Below are positions 54,225 to 63,798 of a DNA stretch of 64,000 nt, piece by piece (position 1 is the first letter of the stretch; each line of letters starts with the position of its first letter). Source of the DNA: Fertoeibacter niger (GTDB lineage: Bacteria > Pseudomonadota > Alphaproteobacteria > Rhodobacterales > Rhodobacteraceae); the NCBI RefSeq assembly GCF_009380135.2, contig NZ_WHUT02000003.1, positions 345,679 to 409,678 of the forward strand. Reading direction: 5' to 3'. A program made the translations under genes and the position numbers. Under the pieces are notes generated by a model. That model was not told the DNA's origin. It saw only the letters and a list, made by a program, of their open reading frames with translations, and did not search any database.

Positions 54225-56504
54225 ATGGACGACGCACGGAACGACAGCGCACGTCAGGCGGCACTGGATTACCACGAATTTCCGAAGCCGGGAAAGCTGG
54301 AGATCCGGGCCACCAAACCCCTGACCAACGGGCTTGACCTGAGCCGCGCCTATTCGCCCGGCGTGGCCGAAGCCTGCCTGGAGATCAAGGCCGATCCATC
54401 CACCGCCAGCCGCTATACATCGCGCGGCAATCTGGTGGCGGTTGTCACCAACGGCACCGCCGTGCTGGGCCTTGGCAACATCGGCGCGCTGGCGTCAAAG
54501 CCGGTGATGGAGGGCAAGGCGGTTCTGTTCAAGAAATTCGCCAACATCGACTGTTTCGACATAGAGCTGAACGAGCCTGATCCCTACAAGCTGGCCGATA
54601 TCGTCTGCGCGCTGGAGCCGACCTTTGGCGCCATCAATCTGGAGGACATCAAGGCCCCCGATTGCTTTATCGTCGAGGAATTGTGCCGCCAGCGCATGAA
54701 CATCCCGGTGTTCCATGATGACCAGCACGGCACGGCGATTGTCGTGGGCGCTGCGGCCACCAACGCGCTGCACGTGGCGGGCAAGCGGTTCGAGGATATC
54801 AAGATCGTCTCCACCGGCGGCGGGGCGGCGGGCATCGCTTGCCTGAACATGCTGTTGAAACTGGGGGTGCGGCGCGAAAACGTCTGGCTCTGCGATCTGG
54901 CGGGGCTGGTCTACCATGGCCGCGCCGAGCAGATGACACCGCAGAAGGCGGAATATGCGCAGGGGACAACGGCGGCATCATTGGCCGATGTCATCGCCGG
55001 GGCCGACCTGTTCCTTGGCCTGTCCGGCCCCGGCGTGCTGACGCCCGACATGGTGGCCAGCATGGCCCCGCGCCCGATCATATTCGCGCTGGCCAACCCC
55101 AGCCCCGAAATCAGCCCCGAGGCGGCCCGCGCCATCAGCCCCGATGCCATCATCGCCACCGGGCGCAGCGATTACCCCAATCAGGTCAACAACGTGCTGT
55201 GTTTTCCGTTCATCTTCCGGGGCGCGCTGGATGTGGGGGCCACCACGATCAACGACGCGATGAAGATCGCCTGTATCGAGGGCATCGCGGCGCTGGCCCG
55301 CGCCACCACCAGCGCCGAGGCGGCGGCGGCCTATCAGGGCGAACAGCTGAGCTTTGGCGCGAATTACCTGATCCCCAAACCGTTCGACCCCCGGCTGATC
55401 GGCGTCGTCGCCAGCGCCGTGGCCAAGGCCGCGATGGAAACCGGCGTGGCCACGCGGCCCATCGCCGACATGGCCGCCTACAAGCAGAAACTCGACGGTT
55501 CGGTGTTCCGCTCGGCGCTCATCATGCGCCCGGTATTCGAGGCTTCGGCCACCGCCGACCGCCGCATCGTGTTCAGCGAGGGCGAGGATGAGCGCGTGCT
55601 GCGCGCCGCCAATGCCATGATGGAGGAAACCACCGACATCCCGATCCTGATCGGCCGCCCCGAAGTGGTCGAGGCGCGCTGCGAACGCGCGGGCCTGCCA
55701 ATCCGCCCGGGGCGTGATTTCCATCTGGTTAACCCGGAAAACGATCCCCGCTATCGCGATTACTGGGGCACCTATCACGATCTGATGGCCCGCCGCGGCG
55801 TGACCCCCGACATAGCCCGCGCCGTGATGCGCACCAACACCACTGCCATCGGCGCGGTGATGGTGCACCGGGGCGAGGCTGACAGCATGATCTGCGGCAC
55901 CTTCGGGCAATATCTGTGGCATCTGAACTATGTCACGCAGATCCTGGCGCACGACGGCCTGCACCCCGTGGGCGCGCTGAGCCTGATGATTCTGGAAGAC
56001 GGCCCGCTGTTCATTGCCGACACCCATGTTCATCCCGAACCGACGCCGGAACAGATCATGGAAAGCGTGATCGGCGCTGCCCGCCATGTGCGCCGTTTCG
56101 GGCTGAAGCCCAAGATCGCGCTGTGTTCATCGTCGCAGTTCGGCAACCTGGATTGCGACACCGGGCGGCGGATGCGACAGGCGTTGGCGCTGCTTGACGC
56201 CCGCGCGCCTGATTTCTGCTATGAGGGCGAGATGAACATTGACGCGGCCCTTGACCAGCATCTGCGCGACCGGGTCTTTCCCGGCTCACGTTACGAAGGC
56301 GCGGCCAATGTGCTGGTGTTTGCCAATTCAGACGCGGCATCGGGCGTGCGCAATATCCTGAAGATGAAAGCCGGCGGGCTGGAGGTGGGGCCGATCCTGA
56401 TGGGCATGGGCAACCGCGCGCATATCGTGACGCCGTCGATCACCGCACGGGGCCTTTTGAACATGTCGGCGCTGGCAGGCACGCCGGTGGCGCATTACGG
56501 ATAG
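54225..56504 (+). CDS. maeB: NADP-dependent malic enzyme with C-terminal phosphotransacetylase-like domain
   Basis: 759 residues. The malic enzyme domain (about 1-430) shows [40 protein letters not shown] and the NADP loop [23 protein letters not shown]-like domain (about 430-759) follows with [17 protein letters not shown]. In this fused type the second domain senses acetyl-CoA rather than making acetyl phosphate. Converts malate to pyruvate, supplying NADPH. Confidence 0.95.
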   Translation: MDDARNDSARQAALDYHEFPKPGKLEIRATKPLTNGLDLSRAYSPGVAEACLEIKADPSTASRYTSRGNLVAVVTNGTAVLGLGNIGALASKPVMEGKAVLFKKFANIDCFDIELNEPDPYKLADIVCALEPTFGAINLEDIKAPDCFIVEELCRQRMNIPVFHDDQHGTAIVVGAAATNALHVAGKRFEDIKIVSTGGGAAGIACLNMLLKLGVRRENVWLCDLAGLVYHGRAEQMTPQKAEYAQGTTAASLADVIAGADLFLGLSGPGVLTPDMVASMAPRPIIFALANPSPEISPEAARAISPDAIIATGRSDYPNQVNNVLCFPFIFRGALDVGATTINDAMKIACIEGIAALARATTSAEAAAAYQGEQLSFGANYLIPKPFDPRLIGVVASAVAKAAMETGVATRPIADMAAYKQKLDGSVFRSALIMRPVFEASATADRRIVFSEGEDERVLRAANAMMEETTDIPILIGRPEVVEARCERAGLPIRPGRDFHLVNPENDPRYRDYWGTYHDLMARRGVTPDIARAVMRTNTTAIGAVMVHRGEADSMICGTFGQYLWHLNYVTQILAHDGLHPVGALSLMILEDGPLFIADTHVHPEPTPEQIMESVIGAARHVRRFGLKPKIALCSSSQFGNLDCDTGRRMRQALALLDARAPDFCYEGEMNIDAALDQHLRDRVFPGSRYEGAANVLVFANSDAASGVRNILKMKAGGLEVGPILMGMGNRAHIVTPSITARGLLNMSALAGTPVAHYG

Positions 56505-56512
56505 GCACCGCC

Positions 56513-56537
56513 CCGCCCGCCAGCAACTGGCGGGCGG
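56513..56537 (+). terminator. Strong hairpin after maeB
   Basis: CCGCCCGCCAG / CTGGCGGGCGG, 11 bp with a 3-base loop, 9 bp past the maeB stop. No T tract follows, so termination would need Rho or be partial. Confidence 0.5.
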
Positions 56538-56553
56538 CGCTGATTCTGCCACG

Positions 56554-56619
56554 AACTTTGCAAAGTTGCGAGACCGTCAGCAGAACGATAACAAATGCAG
56601 GGGGTTTGCAAAAATTTGC
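56554..56619 (+). promoter_or_regulatory. TTTGCAAA elements (ScfR/PccR-type) upstream of prpE
   Basis: AACTTTGCAAAGTT (56554-56567) is a perfect 14-bp palindrome containing TTTGCAAA. A second TTTGCAAA (56605-56612) is followed after two bases by TTTGC. TCTGCAAA near 56638 is a weaker third copy. The motif is that described for the short-chain acyl-CoA regulator PccR of Rhodobacter sphaeroides, fitting propionate control. Confidence 0.7.
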
Positions 56620-56664
56620 TGTCCATGCGGGCAGATTTCTGCAAACTCTTTTGTCGCAGGGGCA

Positions 56665-56684
56665 CGCTGTTGCCGGTAACAGCG
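56665..56684. promoter_or_regulatory. Inverted repeat in the prpE leader
   Basis: CGCTGTT (56665-56671) and AACAGCG (56678-56684) are exact complements across 6 bases, about 60 bp before the prpE start. Operator or leader hairpin cannot be told apart. Confidence 0.35.
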
Positions 56685-56740
56685 TTGCATCGGCCCCATG
56701 CCGTCGCGTAACAAATCCAAAGTTGAGGAGGAGGCGTGGA

Positions 56741-58633
56741 ATGGCTTATGCAGAGATCTATGCGGCGTGGCGGTCTGACCCCGAGGCCTTCTGGCTGGAT
56801 GCGGCGCAGGCGATCGACTGGGACGTGGCCCCTGTCAAAGCCCTCGACGACAGCCGCGCGCCGTTTTACACATGGTTCGCCGACGCCCGGGTGAATGCCT
56901 GCTGGAACGCGGTTGACCGCCATGTTGCCGCAGGGCGCGGCGATCAGGTGGCGATCCTGCATGACAGCCCGGTCACGGCCAGCCAGCGCCGTGTGACCTA
57001 TGCCGAATTGCAGGCCAATGTCGCCCGTCTGGCCGGTGCGCTGCGCGCGCAGGGGGTGGAACAGGGCGACCGCGTGATCATCTACATGCCCATGGTGCCC
57101 GAGGCGCTGGAGGCGATGCTGGCCTGCGCCCGGCTGGGGGCGGTGCATTCGGTGGTGTTTGGCGGCTTTGCTGCGGCGGAACTGGCGGTCAGGATCGACG
57201 ATTGCACGCCCAAGGCCGTCATCGCCGGTTCGTGCGGGGTCGAACCCTCGCGCGTGGTGCCCTACAAGCCGCTGCTGGATGCCGCCATCGCCATGGCCAG
57301 CCACAAGCCGGCCTTCTGCGTGATCCTGCAACGTCCGCAGGGCATCGGCGAATTGACCGCAGGGCGCGATCACGAATGGCATGCCTTCCAGCAGGGGGCC
57401 GACCCGGCCGATTGCGTGCCGGTGGCGGGCGATCATCCGGCTTATGTGCTTTATACCTCGGGCACCACGGGCCAGCCCAAGGGCGTGGTGCGGGCCACGG
57501 CGGGGCATCTGGTGGCCTTGTCCTGGTCGATGCGGGCGATCTACAATGCCGGGATCGGCGATGTGTTCTGGGCCGCGTCTGATGTGGGCTGGGTCGTGGG
57601 GCACAGCTATATCTGCTATGGCCCGCTGGTGGCGGGCTGCACCACCCTGCTGTTCGAGGGCAAGCCGGTGGGCACGCCCGATGCAGGCACCTATTGGCGG
57701 GTGATTGCCGAGCACGGGGTGAAAAGCCTGTTCACCGCCCCCACCGCCCTGCGCGCGATAAAACGCGAGGATCCGCAGGGCAACATGATCGGCCAATACG
57801 ACCTTTCAGGGTTCCAGACGCTGTATCTGGCGGGCGAACGGGCCGACCCCGACACCGTGATCTGGGCGCAGGATCACCTGAAGGTGCCGGTGATCGACCA
57901 TTGGTGGCAGACCGAAACCGGCTGGCCCATCGCGGCGAACCCGGTGGGTCTGGGCGCGCTGCCGGTGAAGGTCGGCAGCCCTTCGGTGCCGATGCCCGGC
58001 TATGACGTGCAGGTGCTGGACGAGGCGGGCCATCCGGTGCCCGCGGGCACATTGGGCGCGATTGCGATCAAGCTGCCGCTGCCGCCCGGCACCCTGCCGA
58101 CGCTGTGGAATGCCGAGGCGCGGTTTCACAAAAGCTATCTGGCGCATTTCCCCGGCTATTATGAAACCGGCGATGCCGGTTACATCGACGATGGCGGCTA
58201 TATCTACATCATGGCGCGCACCGATGACGTGATCAACGTGGCGGGCCACCGCCTGTCCACCGGCGCGATGGAAGAGGTGCTGGCCGGTCATCCCGATGTG
58301 GCCGAATGCGCGGTTATCGGCGTGGCTGATGCCCTGAAGGGCCAGTCGCCGCTAGGGCTTTTGTGCCTGAACCGTGGCACCAACCGCGCGCCCGAGGATG
58401 TCGCCCGCGAGTGTGTGGCGCTGATGCGCGAAAAGATCGGACCGGTGGCCGACTTCAAGCGCGCCTGCGTGGTGGAACGGCTGCCAAAAACCCGTTCGGG
58501 AAAGATCCTGCGGGCGACCATGGCGAAGATCGCAGATGGCGAGCCTTTCAAGATCCCCGCCACGATCGACGATCCGGTAACGCTGGACGAAATCCGCGCG
58601 GCTTTGGCCAGGTTGGGCTATCCGGCGGGTTGA
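56741..58633 (+). CDS. prpE: Propionyl-CoA synthetase
   Basis: 630 residues, AMP-forming acyl-CoA synthetase. The ACAS N-terminal segment (YAEIYAAWRSDPEAFWLDAA) is followed by the AMP-binding loop YTSGTTGQPKG. Then come WWQTETGWPI (substrate pocket), the hinge GYIYIMARTDDVINVAGHRL and the C-terminal catalytic Lys in KTRSGKILR, a typical acetylation site. GAGGAGGAG lies about 8 bases before the ATG. A TTG-initiated extension through the operator region is rejected. Confidence 0.93.
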   Translation: MAYAEIYAAWRSDPEAFWLDAAQAIDWDVAPVKALDDSRAPFYTWFADARVNACWNAVDRHVAAGRGDQVAILHDSPVTASQRRVTYAELQANVARLAGALRAQGVEQGDRVIIYMPMVPEALEAMLACARLGAVHSVVFGGFAAAELAVRIDDCTPKAVIAGSCGVEPSRVVPYKPLLDAAIAMASHKPAFCVILQRPQGIGELTAGRDHEWHAFQQGADPADCVPVAGDHPAYVLYTSGTTGQPKGVVRATAGHLVALSWSMRAIYNAGIGDVFWAASDVGWVVGHSYICYGPLVAGCTTLLFEGKPVGTPDAGTYWRVIAEHGVKSLFTAPTALRAIKREDPQGNMIGQYDLSGFQTLYLAGERADPDTVIWAQDHLKVPVIDHWWQTETGWPIAANPVGLGALPVKVGSPSVPMPGYDVQVLDEAGHPVPAGTLGAIAIKLPLPPGTLPTLWNAEARFHKSYLAHFPGYYETGDAGYIDDGGYIYIMARTDDVINVAGHRLSTGAMEEVLAGHPDVAECAVIGVADALKGQSPLGLLCLNRGTNRAPEDVARECVALMREKIGPVADFKRACVVERLPKTRSGKILRATMAKIADGEPFKIPATIDDPVTLDEIRAALARLGYPAG

Positions 58634-58781
58634 GCGGAGCGGCACGGCGGACAAAAGCGGCAAGCGCCCCCCCGAAGGCTGGACATTGCCACGCCCTGCG
58701 CTAACCTGCCGTGGCCATGCACAATTGCGCCCCCTTTGCACTTGCCCGCCGCCGCACGGCAGTGCGCGGCCTGGCCCGATC

Positions 58782-59228
58782 ATGGGCCGCGCGATGACAG
58801 GGCGCGGCACAGCCTTTGCCGATCTGCCTTTTCTTGATCTGGCGCGTTTCGAGCGGCTGATGCAGATGGTTGGCCCGGACATGGGGCCGGAACTGCTGGC
58901 GCGGCTGGAAGATGATCTGGCTGCCGTCGCGGCCGGGCTGCGCCGGGCCATGCAGGACAGGGACCAGCCAGACTGGGGTCAGCCAGATTGGGGGGGTCAG
59001 CCAGACTGGGCAGAACTGCGTGGCCAGACCCATGTGCTGATCGCGCTGGCGGGGACGGTGGGTGCGCTCAGGCTGCAACACCTGGCCGAAGCCTTGAACC
59101 GCGAGGCGCATGAACGTTCTGGCCAAGATGTCGCGCAGGCCACGCGAATGCTGGCGGCGCTGCTGGACGAGCTGCTGCAACATGTCCGCGACTGTCGGGC
59201 GGGCAATGTGCCGGGGGCGACATGGTGA
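58782..59228 (+). CDS. Histidine phosphotransfer (Hpt) domain protein with QPDW repeats
   Basis: 148 residues. The phosphoacceptor His84 is in GQTHVLIALAGTVGALRLQH, the Hpt helix pair; no kinase domain is present. Residues 62-76 hold three QPDW repeats encoded by a short DNA repeat. It overlaps the sigma-54 response regulator by 7 bases, so it is the likely phosphodonor in a LuxU-LuxO-like relay. ATG at 58794 is an alternative start; the upstream frame is unconserved. Confidence 0.75.
   Translation: MGRAMTGRGTAFADLPFLDLARFERLMQMVGPDMGPELLARLEDDLAAVAAGLRRAMQDRDQPDWGQPDWGGQPDWAELRGQTHVLIALAGTVGALRLQHLAEALNREAHERSGQDVAQATRMLAALLDELLQHVRDCRAGNVPGATW
58965..59010 (+). repeat. Short in-frame tandem repeat encoding QPDW units
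   Basis: Three copies of CAGCCAGA(C/T)TGGGG, with unit lengths 15, 18 and a partial third; the middle copy carries a run of seven G. The codon-length unit keeps the frame, so copy number could change without truncating the Hpt protein. Confidence 0.8.
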
Positions 59229-60667
59229 CGAAACCTGCGCCGCACCGCACCACCGCCACCGGATCAGGGGCCGAGAACAACCAACCGCGCCCGATCCTGT
59301 TGATCGAAGACACGCCCTCGTTGCAGATGGTCTATCGGTCGGTGCTGGCCTCGGCAGGACACAGGGTAACGGTGGCAGGCACGGCCGCCGAAGGGCTGGC
59401 GCGCTTTGTTGACACCAGACCACAGGTGGTCTTGCTGGATCTGGTTTTGCCCGACCGTGACGGGCTGGACCTGATGCAGGACATGCTGCGCCTGCGCCCC
59501 GAGACGAATGTGATCGTCATCACCGCCAACGGGTCGATCAACAAGGCGGTCGAGGCGATGCGCGCGGGGGCGCATGAGTTTCTGGTCAAGCCCTTTGACG
59601 AACAGCGGTTCCTGAGCGCGGTCGAAAATGCGCGCGGCGCCTCGGCAAACCGTGGCATCCCGCGCGCGGCGGCCCCGTCGCCGGGCCGGGCGCAGGGCAG
59701 CGCCTTTCTGGGGTCGTCCGAGGCGATGGCGCGAATTCAGGCCAAGATCCGGTCGGCGGCGCGGTCGATGGCCACCGTTTTCATCACCGGTGAAAGCGGC
59801 ACGGGCAAAGAACTGTGCGCGCTGGCGGTGCATGACAATTCGCCCCGCGCCACCGGGCCGTTCATCGCGCTGAACTGCGGGGCGATCCCGCAGGATCTGC
59901 TGGAATCCGAGGTGTTCGGCCATGTGAAGGGCAGCTTTACCGGGGCGATTTCCGACAAGCCCGGGGCGGCGGCTGCGGCGGATGGCGGCACCCTGTTTCT
60001 GGACGAAATCTGCGAGATGGCCCCTGCCCTGCAAACCAAGCTGCTGCGGTTCCTGCAAACCTCGACCGTGCAGCCGGTGGGTGCGACCCGGCCCCGCAAG
60101 GTGAATGTGCGCATCGTCTGCGCCACCAACCGCGACCCGCTGGATGCCGTGCGGCGCGGCCATTTCCGCGAGGATCTGTATTACAGGCTTTATGTCGTGC
60201 CAATCCACATGCCGCCCTTGCGCGACCGTGGCGAGGATGTGATCGAGATTGCCGAGGCGGCGCTGGCCCGCTTTGCCGCCGAGGAGGGCCGCCTTTTCGA
60301 CGGGCTGGAACCCGGCGTGCGCGCGCTGTTCCGCCGCCATTCCTGGCCCGGCAATGTGCGGCAGGTGCTGAACGTGATCCGCAACGTGGTTGTGCTTAAC
60401 GAAGGCGGGCCGGTCACGCTGGACATGCTGCCCGATGATCTGGCCGACCAGCAGGGCTTTGTAGCCCCTTCCGCGGCCGTGTCACCCGCGCCCTCTGACG
60501 ATCTGGCTTTGGAGGGGCTCTTGGGCCGCACCTTGGCCGAGATCGAACAATTGGTGATCGAGGCCACCATCGCGCGCCACGGCGGATCGGTGCCAAAGGC
60601 CGCCCGCGTGCTGGATGTGTCGCCTTCGACGCTTTACCGCAAGATCGAAGGATGGGGCAGGACGTAA
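59222..60667 (+). CDS. Sigma-54-dependent response regulator (NtrC/LuxO type)
   Basis: 481 residues. Receiver domain about 25-140 with acceptor D73 (VVLLDLVLPDRDG) and LVKPFD. AAA+ domain about 160-390 with Walker A GESGTGKE, the sigma-54 contact loop GSFTGA, and GGTLFLDEICEM. Fis-type HTH at the C-terminus (AARVLDVSPSTLYRKIEGW). It activates sigma-54 promoters when phosphorylated, probably by the Hpt protein encoded just upstream. No sensor kinase gene is in the window. Confidence 0.93.
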   Translation: MVTKPAPHRTTATGSGAENNQPRPILLIEDTPSLQMVYRSVLASAGHRVTVAGTAAEGLARFVDTRPQVVLLDLVLPDRDGLDLMQDMLRLRPETNVIVITANGSINKAVEAMRAGAHEFLVKPFDEQRFLSAVENARGASANRGIPRAAAPSPGRAQGSAFLGSSEAMARIQAKIRSAARSMATVFITGESGTGKELCALAVHDNSPRATGPFIALNCGAIPQDLLESEVFGHVKGSFTGAISDKPGAAAAADGGTLFLDEICEMAPALQTKLLRFLQTSTVQPVGATRPRKVNVRIVCATNRDPLDAVRRGHFREDLYYRLYVVPIHMPPLRDRGEDVIEIAEAALARFAAEEGRLFDGLEPGVRALFRRHSWPGNVRQVLNVIRNVVVLNEGGPVTLDMLPDDLADQQGFVAPSAAVSPAPSDDLALEGLLGRTLAEIEQLVIEATIARHGGSVPKAARVLDVSPSTLYRKIEGWGRT

Positions 60668-60853
60668 GGTCGCACTGATCAAGCCGGGTTGGGCGCTTTC
60701 AACCTGGGTCACGCAATTCGCAGCGGTGATGAGCGTGCGGAAGGTCGCAAGCGGACGATTTGCGCGAAGAAAAGCCCGTCCGTGACATGGCCAAAGGATG
60801 AAGCCCCACCACCGCAACAGGCGCCGCATGTGCCGACGCATCGGAACCTACAG

Positions 60854-61618
60854 TCAGACAAACTGCTCGCGGATCAGCCGTTCTTCCAGCCCGTGCCCCG
60901 GGTCGAACAGGATCCGGTGGCGCACCGTGGGTTCCGACCGGATCTCCACCGACACCACATCGCGCACCGAGCGGCCATCGGCATCGGCCATCACCGGGCG
61001 CTTTTCCGGATCCAGCACGTCGAACCGCACCAGCGCCGTCTTGGGCAGCAGCGCGCCACGCCAGCGCCGGGGGCGGAAGGCCGCCATCGCCGTCAGCGCC
61101 AGCACATCGGCCCCGATGGGCAGTATCGGGCCATGCGCGGAATAATTGTAGGCGGTGGACCCGGCAGGCGTGGCCAGCAGCGCGCCATCGCAGACCAGTT
61201 CCTCCATCCGCACCCTTCCATCCACCGAAATGCGCAGCCACGCCGCCTGCGGCCCGGCGCGCAGCAAGCTCACCTCGTTGATCGCCAGCGCCTCTCGCAC
61301 CTCGCCCGTCTGCGTCACGGCGCGCATCGACAGGGGGTTGATCACCTCTTCCGCCGCCATGGCCAGCCGTTCGGGCAGCGCCAGCGGCGACCAGGCGTTC
61401 ATCAGAAAGCCGATGGTGCCCCGGTTCATGCCATAGACCGGGGTATCCAGGCTTTGCGTCTCGTGCAAAGTCTGCAACATGAAGCCGTCGCCACCCAGGG
61501 CCACGATAACCTCGGCCGCATCCAGCGGGCATTGGCCATGGGCGGCGGTCATCACCGCCAGCGCCTCTTGTGCCAGCGCCGCCGGGCTGGCGGTGAACGC
61601 GATCCGCATCGCAGGCAT
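60854..61618 (-). CDS. nadK: NAD kinase
   Basis: 254 residues. GGDG in EVIVALGGDGFMLQTLHE (about 38-55), NE in LAINEVSLLRAG, and DGALLATPAGSTAYNYSAHG are diagnostic. Makes NADP from NAD and ATP. Two Met codons 9 bases apart can start. Opposite in strand to both neighbours; the 186 bp between the regulator gene and nadK contain nothing recognised. Confidence 0.95.
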   Translation of the reverse strand: MPAMRIAFTASPAALAQEALAVMTAAHGQCPLDAAEVIVALGGDGFMLQTLHETQSLDTPVYGMNRGTIGFLMNAWSPLALPERLAMAAEEVINPLSMRAVTQTGEVREALAINEVSLLRAGPQAAWLRISVDGRVRMEELVCDGALLATPAGSTAYNYSAHGPILPIGADVLALTAMAAFRPRRWRGALLPKTALVRFDVLDPEKRPVMADADGRSVRDVVSVEIRSEPTVRHRILFDPGHGLEERLIREQFV

Positions 61619-61822
61619 GTGCAGCCCCCCCAGGGCGGTTGCGCCCTGCGGCAGTCTTGGCCCTGCGCCGAGGCAAACTCAACCCCCGCCGGGCAGAAAG
61701 CCGCACCACCGCAGCCCCCGATTTCGCGCAAACCGCCGCATGCGTCGTTTTCCTGTCTTTCTGTGACAGGGGACATGTTCTAAACAACGCCATCCCCGCA
61801 CAAGACGGACAGGAGACACGCC

Positions 61823-63118
61823 ATGAATGCCCCGCACCGCGATACCGGTTTCTTCACCGAAAGCCTCGCCAGCCGTGACCCGGAGCTGTTCGGCTCCATC
61901 ACCAGCGAGTTGGGCCGCCAGCGCGACGAGATCGAACTGATCGCCTCGGAAAACATCGTGTCCCGCGCGGTGATGGAGGCGCAGGGCTCGGTCATGACCA
62001 ACAAGTATGCCGAGGGCTATCCGGGCAAACGCTATTACGGCGGCTGCCAGTATGTCGATGTGGCGGAAAATCTGGCGATCGAGCGGGCCAAGGAACTGTT
62101 CGGCGTGGGCTTTGCCAATGTGCAGCCGAATTCCGGATCGCAGGCCAACCAGGGCGTGTTCCAGGCGCTGATCAAGCCGGGCGATACCATTCTGGGCATG
62201 AACATCGCGGCGGGCGGGCACCTGACGCATGGCGCGGCCCCGAACCAGTCGGGCAAATGGTTCAACGCGATCCAGTATGGCGTGCGCCAGCAGGACAGCC
62301 GCATCGACTATGACGAGATGGCGGCGCTGGCCCGCGAACACAAACCCAAGCTGATCATCGCCGGCGGGTCAGCCGTGCCGCGCCAGATCGACTTTGCCAA
62401 ATTCCGCGAGGTCGCGGATGAGGTGGGGGCGTATCTGCTGGTGGACATGGCGCATTTCGCGGGTCTGGTGGCCGGTGGCCAGCACCCCTCGCCCTTCCCC
62501 CATGCCGATGTGGCGACCACGACCACGCACAAGACCCTGCGTGGCCCGCGTGGCGGCATGATCCTGACCAACAACGAGGAACTGGCCAAGAAATTCAACT
62601 CGGCCATCTTCCCCGGCATTCAGGGCGGCCCCCTGATGCATGTGATCGCCGCCAAGGCCGTGGCCTTTGGCGAGGCGCTGCGGCCCGAATTCAAAGCCTA
62701 TGCGGCGCAGGTGGTGTCCAACGCGCAGGCGCTGGCCGACCAGCTGATGAAAGGCGGATTGGACATCGTGACCGGCGGCACCGACACGCATGTGATGCTG
62801 GTCGACCTGCGCCCCAAGGGCGTGAAAGGCAACGCGACCGAAAAGGCCCTGGGCCGCGCGCATATCACCTGCAACAAGAACGGCATCCCGTTTGACCCCG
62901 AAAAGCCCACCGTCACCTCGGGCGTCCGCCTCGGCACCCCCGCAGGCACCACACGCGGCTTCACCGAGGCCGAGTTCCGGCTGATCGGTGACTGGATTGT
63001 CGAAGTGGTGGACGGTCTGGCGGCGAATGGAGAGGACGGCAACGCCGAGGTCGAGGCGGCGGTGAAGGCCAAGGTCGCGGGGCTGTGCGCAAAGTTTCCG
63101 ATTTATCCGGGGTTGTGA
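61823..63118 (+). CDS. glyA: Serine hydroxymethyltransferase
   Basis: 431 residues, PLP enzyme interconverting serine and glycine and charging tetrahydrofolate. N-terminal [40 protein letters not shown] and the PLP-lysine segment [19 protein letters not shown] are present. Length and order of motifs normal. AGGAGA precedes the ATG. No glycine riboswitch is seen upstream. Confidence 0.97.
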   Translation: MNAPHRDTGFFTESLASRDPELFGSITSELGRQRDEIELIASENIVSRAVMEAQGSVMTNKYAEGYPGKRYYGGCQYVDVAENLAIERAKELFGVGFANVQPNSGSQANQGVFQALIKPGDTILGMNIAAGGHLTHGAAPNQSGKWFNAIQYGVRQQDSRIDYDEMAALAREHKPKLIIAGGSAVPRQIDFAKFREVADEVGAYLLVDMAHFAGLVAGGQHPSPFPHADVATTTTHKTLRGPRGGMILTNNEELAKKFNSAIFPGIQGGPLMHVIAAKAVAFGEALRPEFKAYAAQVVSNAQALADQLMKGGLDIVTGGTDTHVMLVDLRPKGVKGNATEKALGRAHITCNKNGIPFDPEKPTVTSGVRLGTPAGTTRGFTEAEFRLIGDWIVEVVDGLAANGEDGNAEVEAAVKAKVAGLCAKFPIYPGL

Positions 63119-63127
63119 GGGGGGCGG

Positions 63128-63154
63128 GGGGCGCTGGCGGTTACTATGCGCCCC
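63128..63154 (+). terminator. Possible hairpin after glyA
   Basis: GGGGCGC / GCGCCCC, 7 bp with a 13-base loop, 10 bp past the stop; no T run. Confidence 0.3.
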
Positions 63155-63239
63155 GTTCGGTGGCTCTGTGGACTAAGCGGTCGTTGACCTGAAAGGCAAC
63201 GGTCATCAAGCTACTGTAATCCGATGTGCATGGTAGTTG

Positions 63240-63470
63240 ATGATGAACATTGAAGTCCTTCGCGGAGAATGCGCGAACGTCAAGCGGGCGGGCCTGAGGC
63301 AGATCTGGACTTGTCCCTCAGGATGGGAGGCCATCCTTATTGACGACGCAACAGGAGTCTGTTGGAGACTCGACTATCCCGAAAGTGAATATCATGCAGG
63401 CGGTTCGCCAAGACTTACGAGGATGGAGCTGGAAGCTAATCCCAATGGCCCTGATGGGCTGGGCGAGTAA
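63240..63470 (+). CDS. Imm27-like immunity protein
   Basis: 76 residues. The C-terminal half (SGWEAILIDDATGVCWRLDY, then PESEYHAGGSPRLTRM) follows the conserved end of the Imm27 family (WE-L-D--G--W---YP-SE-HGGGPP-L), with HAGG in place of HGGG. Imm27 members neutralise secreted polymorphic toxins. No toxin gene is visible in the window; it may lie beyond the right edge or the gene may be an orphan. Base composition is lower in GC than the neighbours, suggesting transfer. ATG at 63243 is also possible. Confidence 0.6.
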   Translation: MMNIEVLRGECANVKRAGLRQIWTCPSGWEAILIDDATGVCWRLDYPESEYHAGGSPRLTRMELEANPNGPDGLGE

Positions 63471-63486
63471 ACGCCGCTATGCGGAC

Positions 63487-63798
63487 CTAGCGGCATTCCA
63501 TTCTCAAGTCGGCTTGTCCCGCTAGATCGTATAAATGTGCTGTATCAGTGCGAACGATTGTGCCCCCGCAGTTCGGGCAAATCTGCAAGGTAACGGTAGG
63601 CAGCGGGTCGTCGCCATTTGCCAATATGACCGTCTTGGCGTCGGAGGTTGTGAAAGTTCCCTCGAGCATCCAACCACCCCATCCGCAAGCATTTTTGTCA
63701 ATGGTGCAAACGGCATAGGTTATAACCGCGTAGTCCGGCAGTTTGATGTCAGAAACGGTGAGGTTTTCTAGTCGCTCTGATTCCTTTTGACTAATCAT
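63487..63798 (-). CDS. Hypothetical protein with a CxxC zinc-ribbon-like pair
   Basis: 103 residues. The start at 63798 is set by GGAG 7-10 bases upstream; a longer frame from 63900 would add a hydrophobic stretch but has only a TTG start. A central segment DKNACGWGGWMLEGTF precedes ICPNCGGTIVRTD. GC content is low for the window. Convergent with the Imm27-like gene, 16 bp apart. Not recognised. The last 200 bp of the window show nothing else. Confidence 0.5.
   Translation of the reverse strand: MISQKESERLENLTVSDIKLPDYAVITYAVCTIDKNACGWGGWMLEGTFTTSDAKTVILANGDDPLPTVTLQICPNCGGTIVRTDTAHLYDLAGQADLRMECR

Noticed and set aside
56513..56537. Simple Rho-independent terminator for maeB
   Set aside because: Stem is strong but no T tract follows, so it is listed only as a hairpin with moderate confidence.
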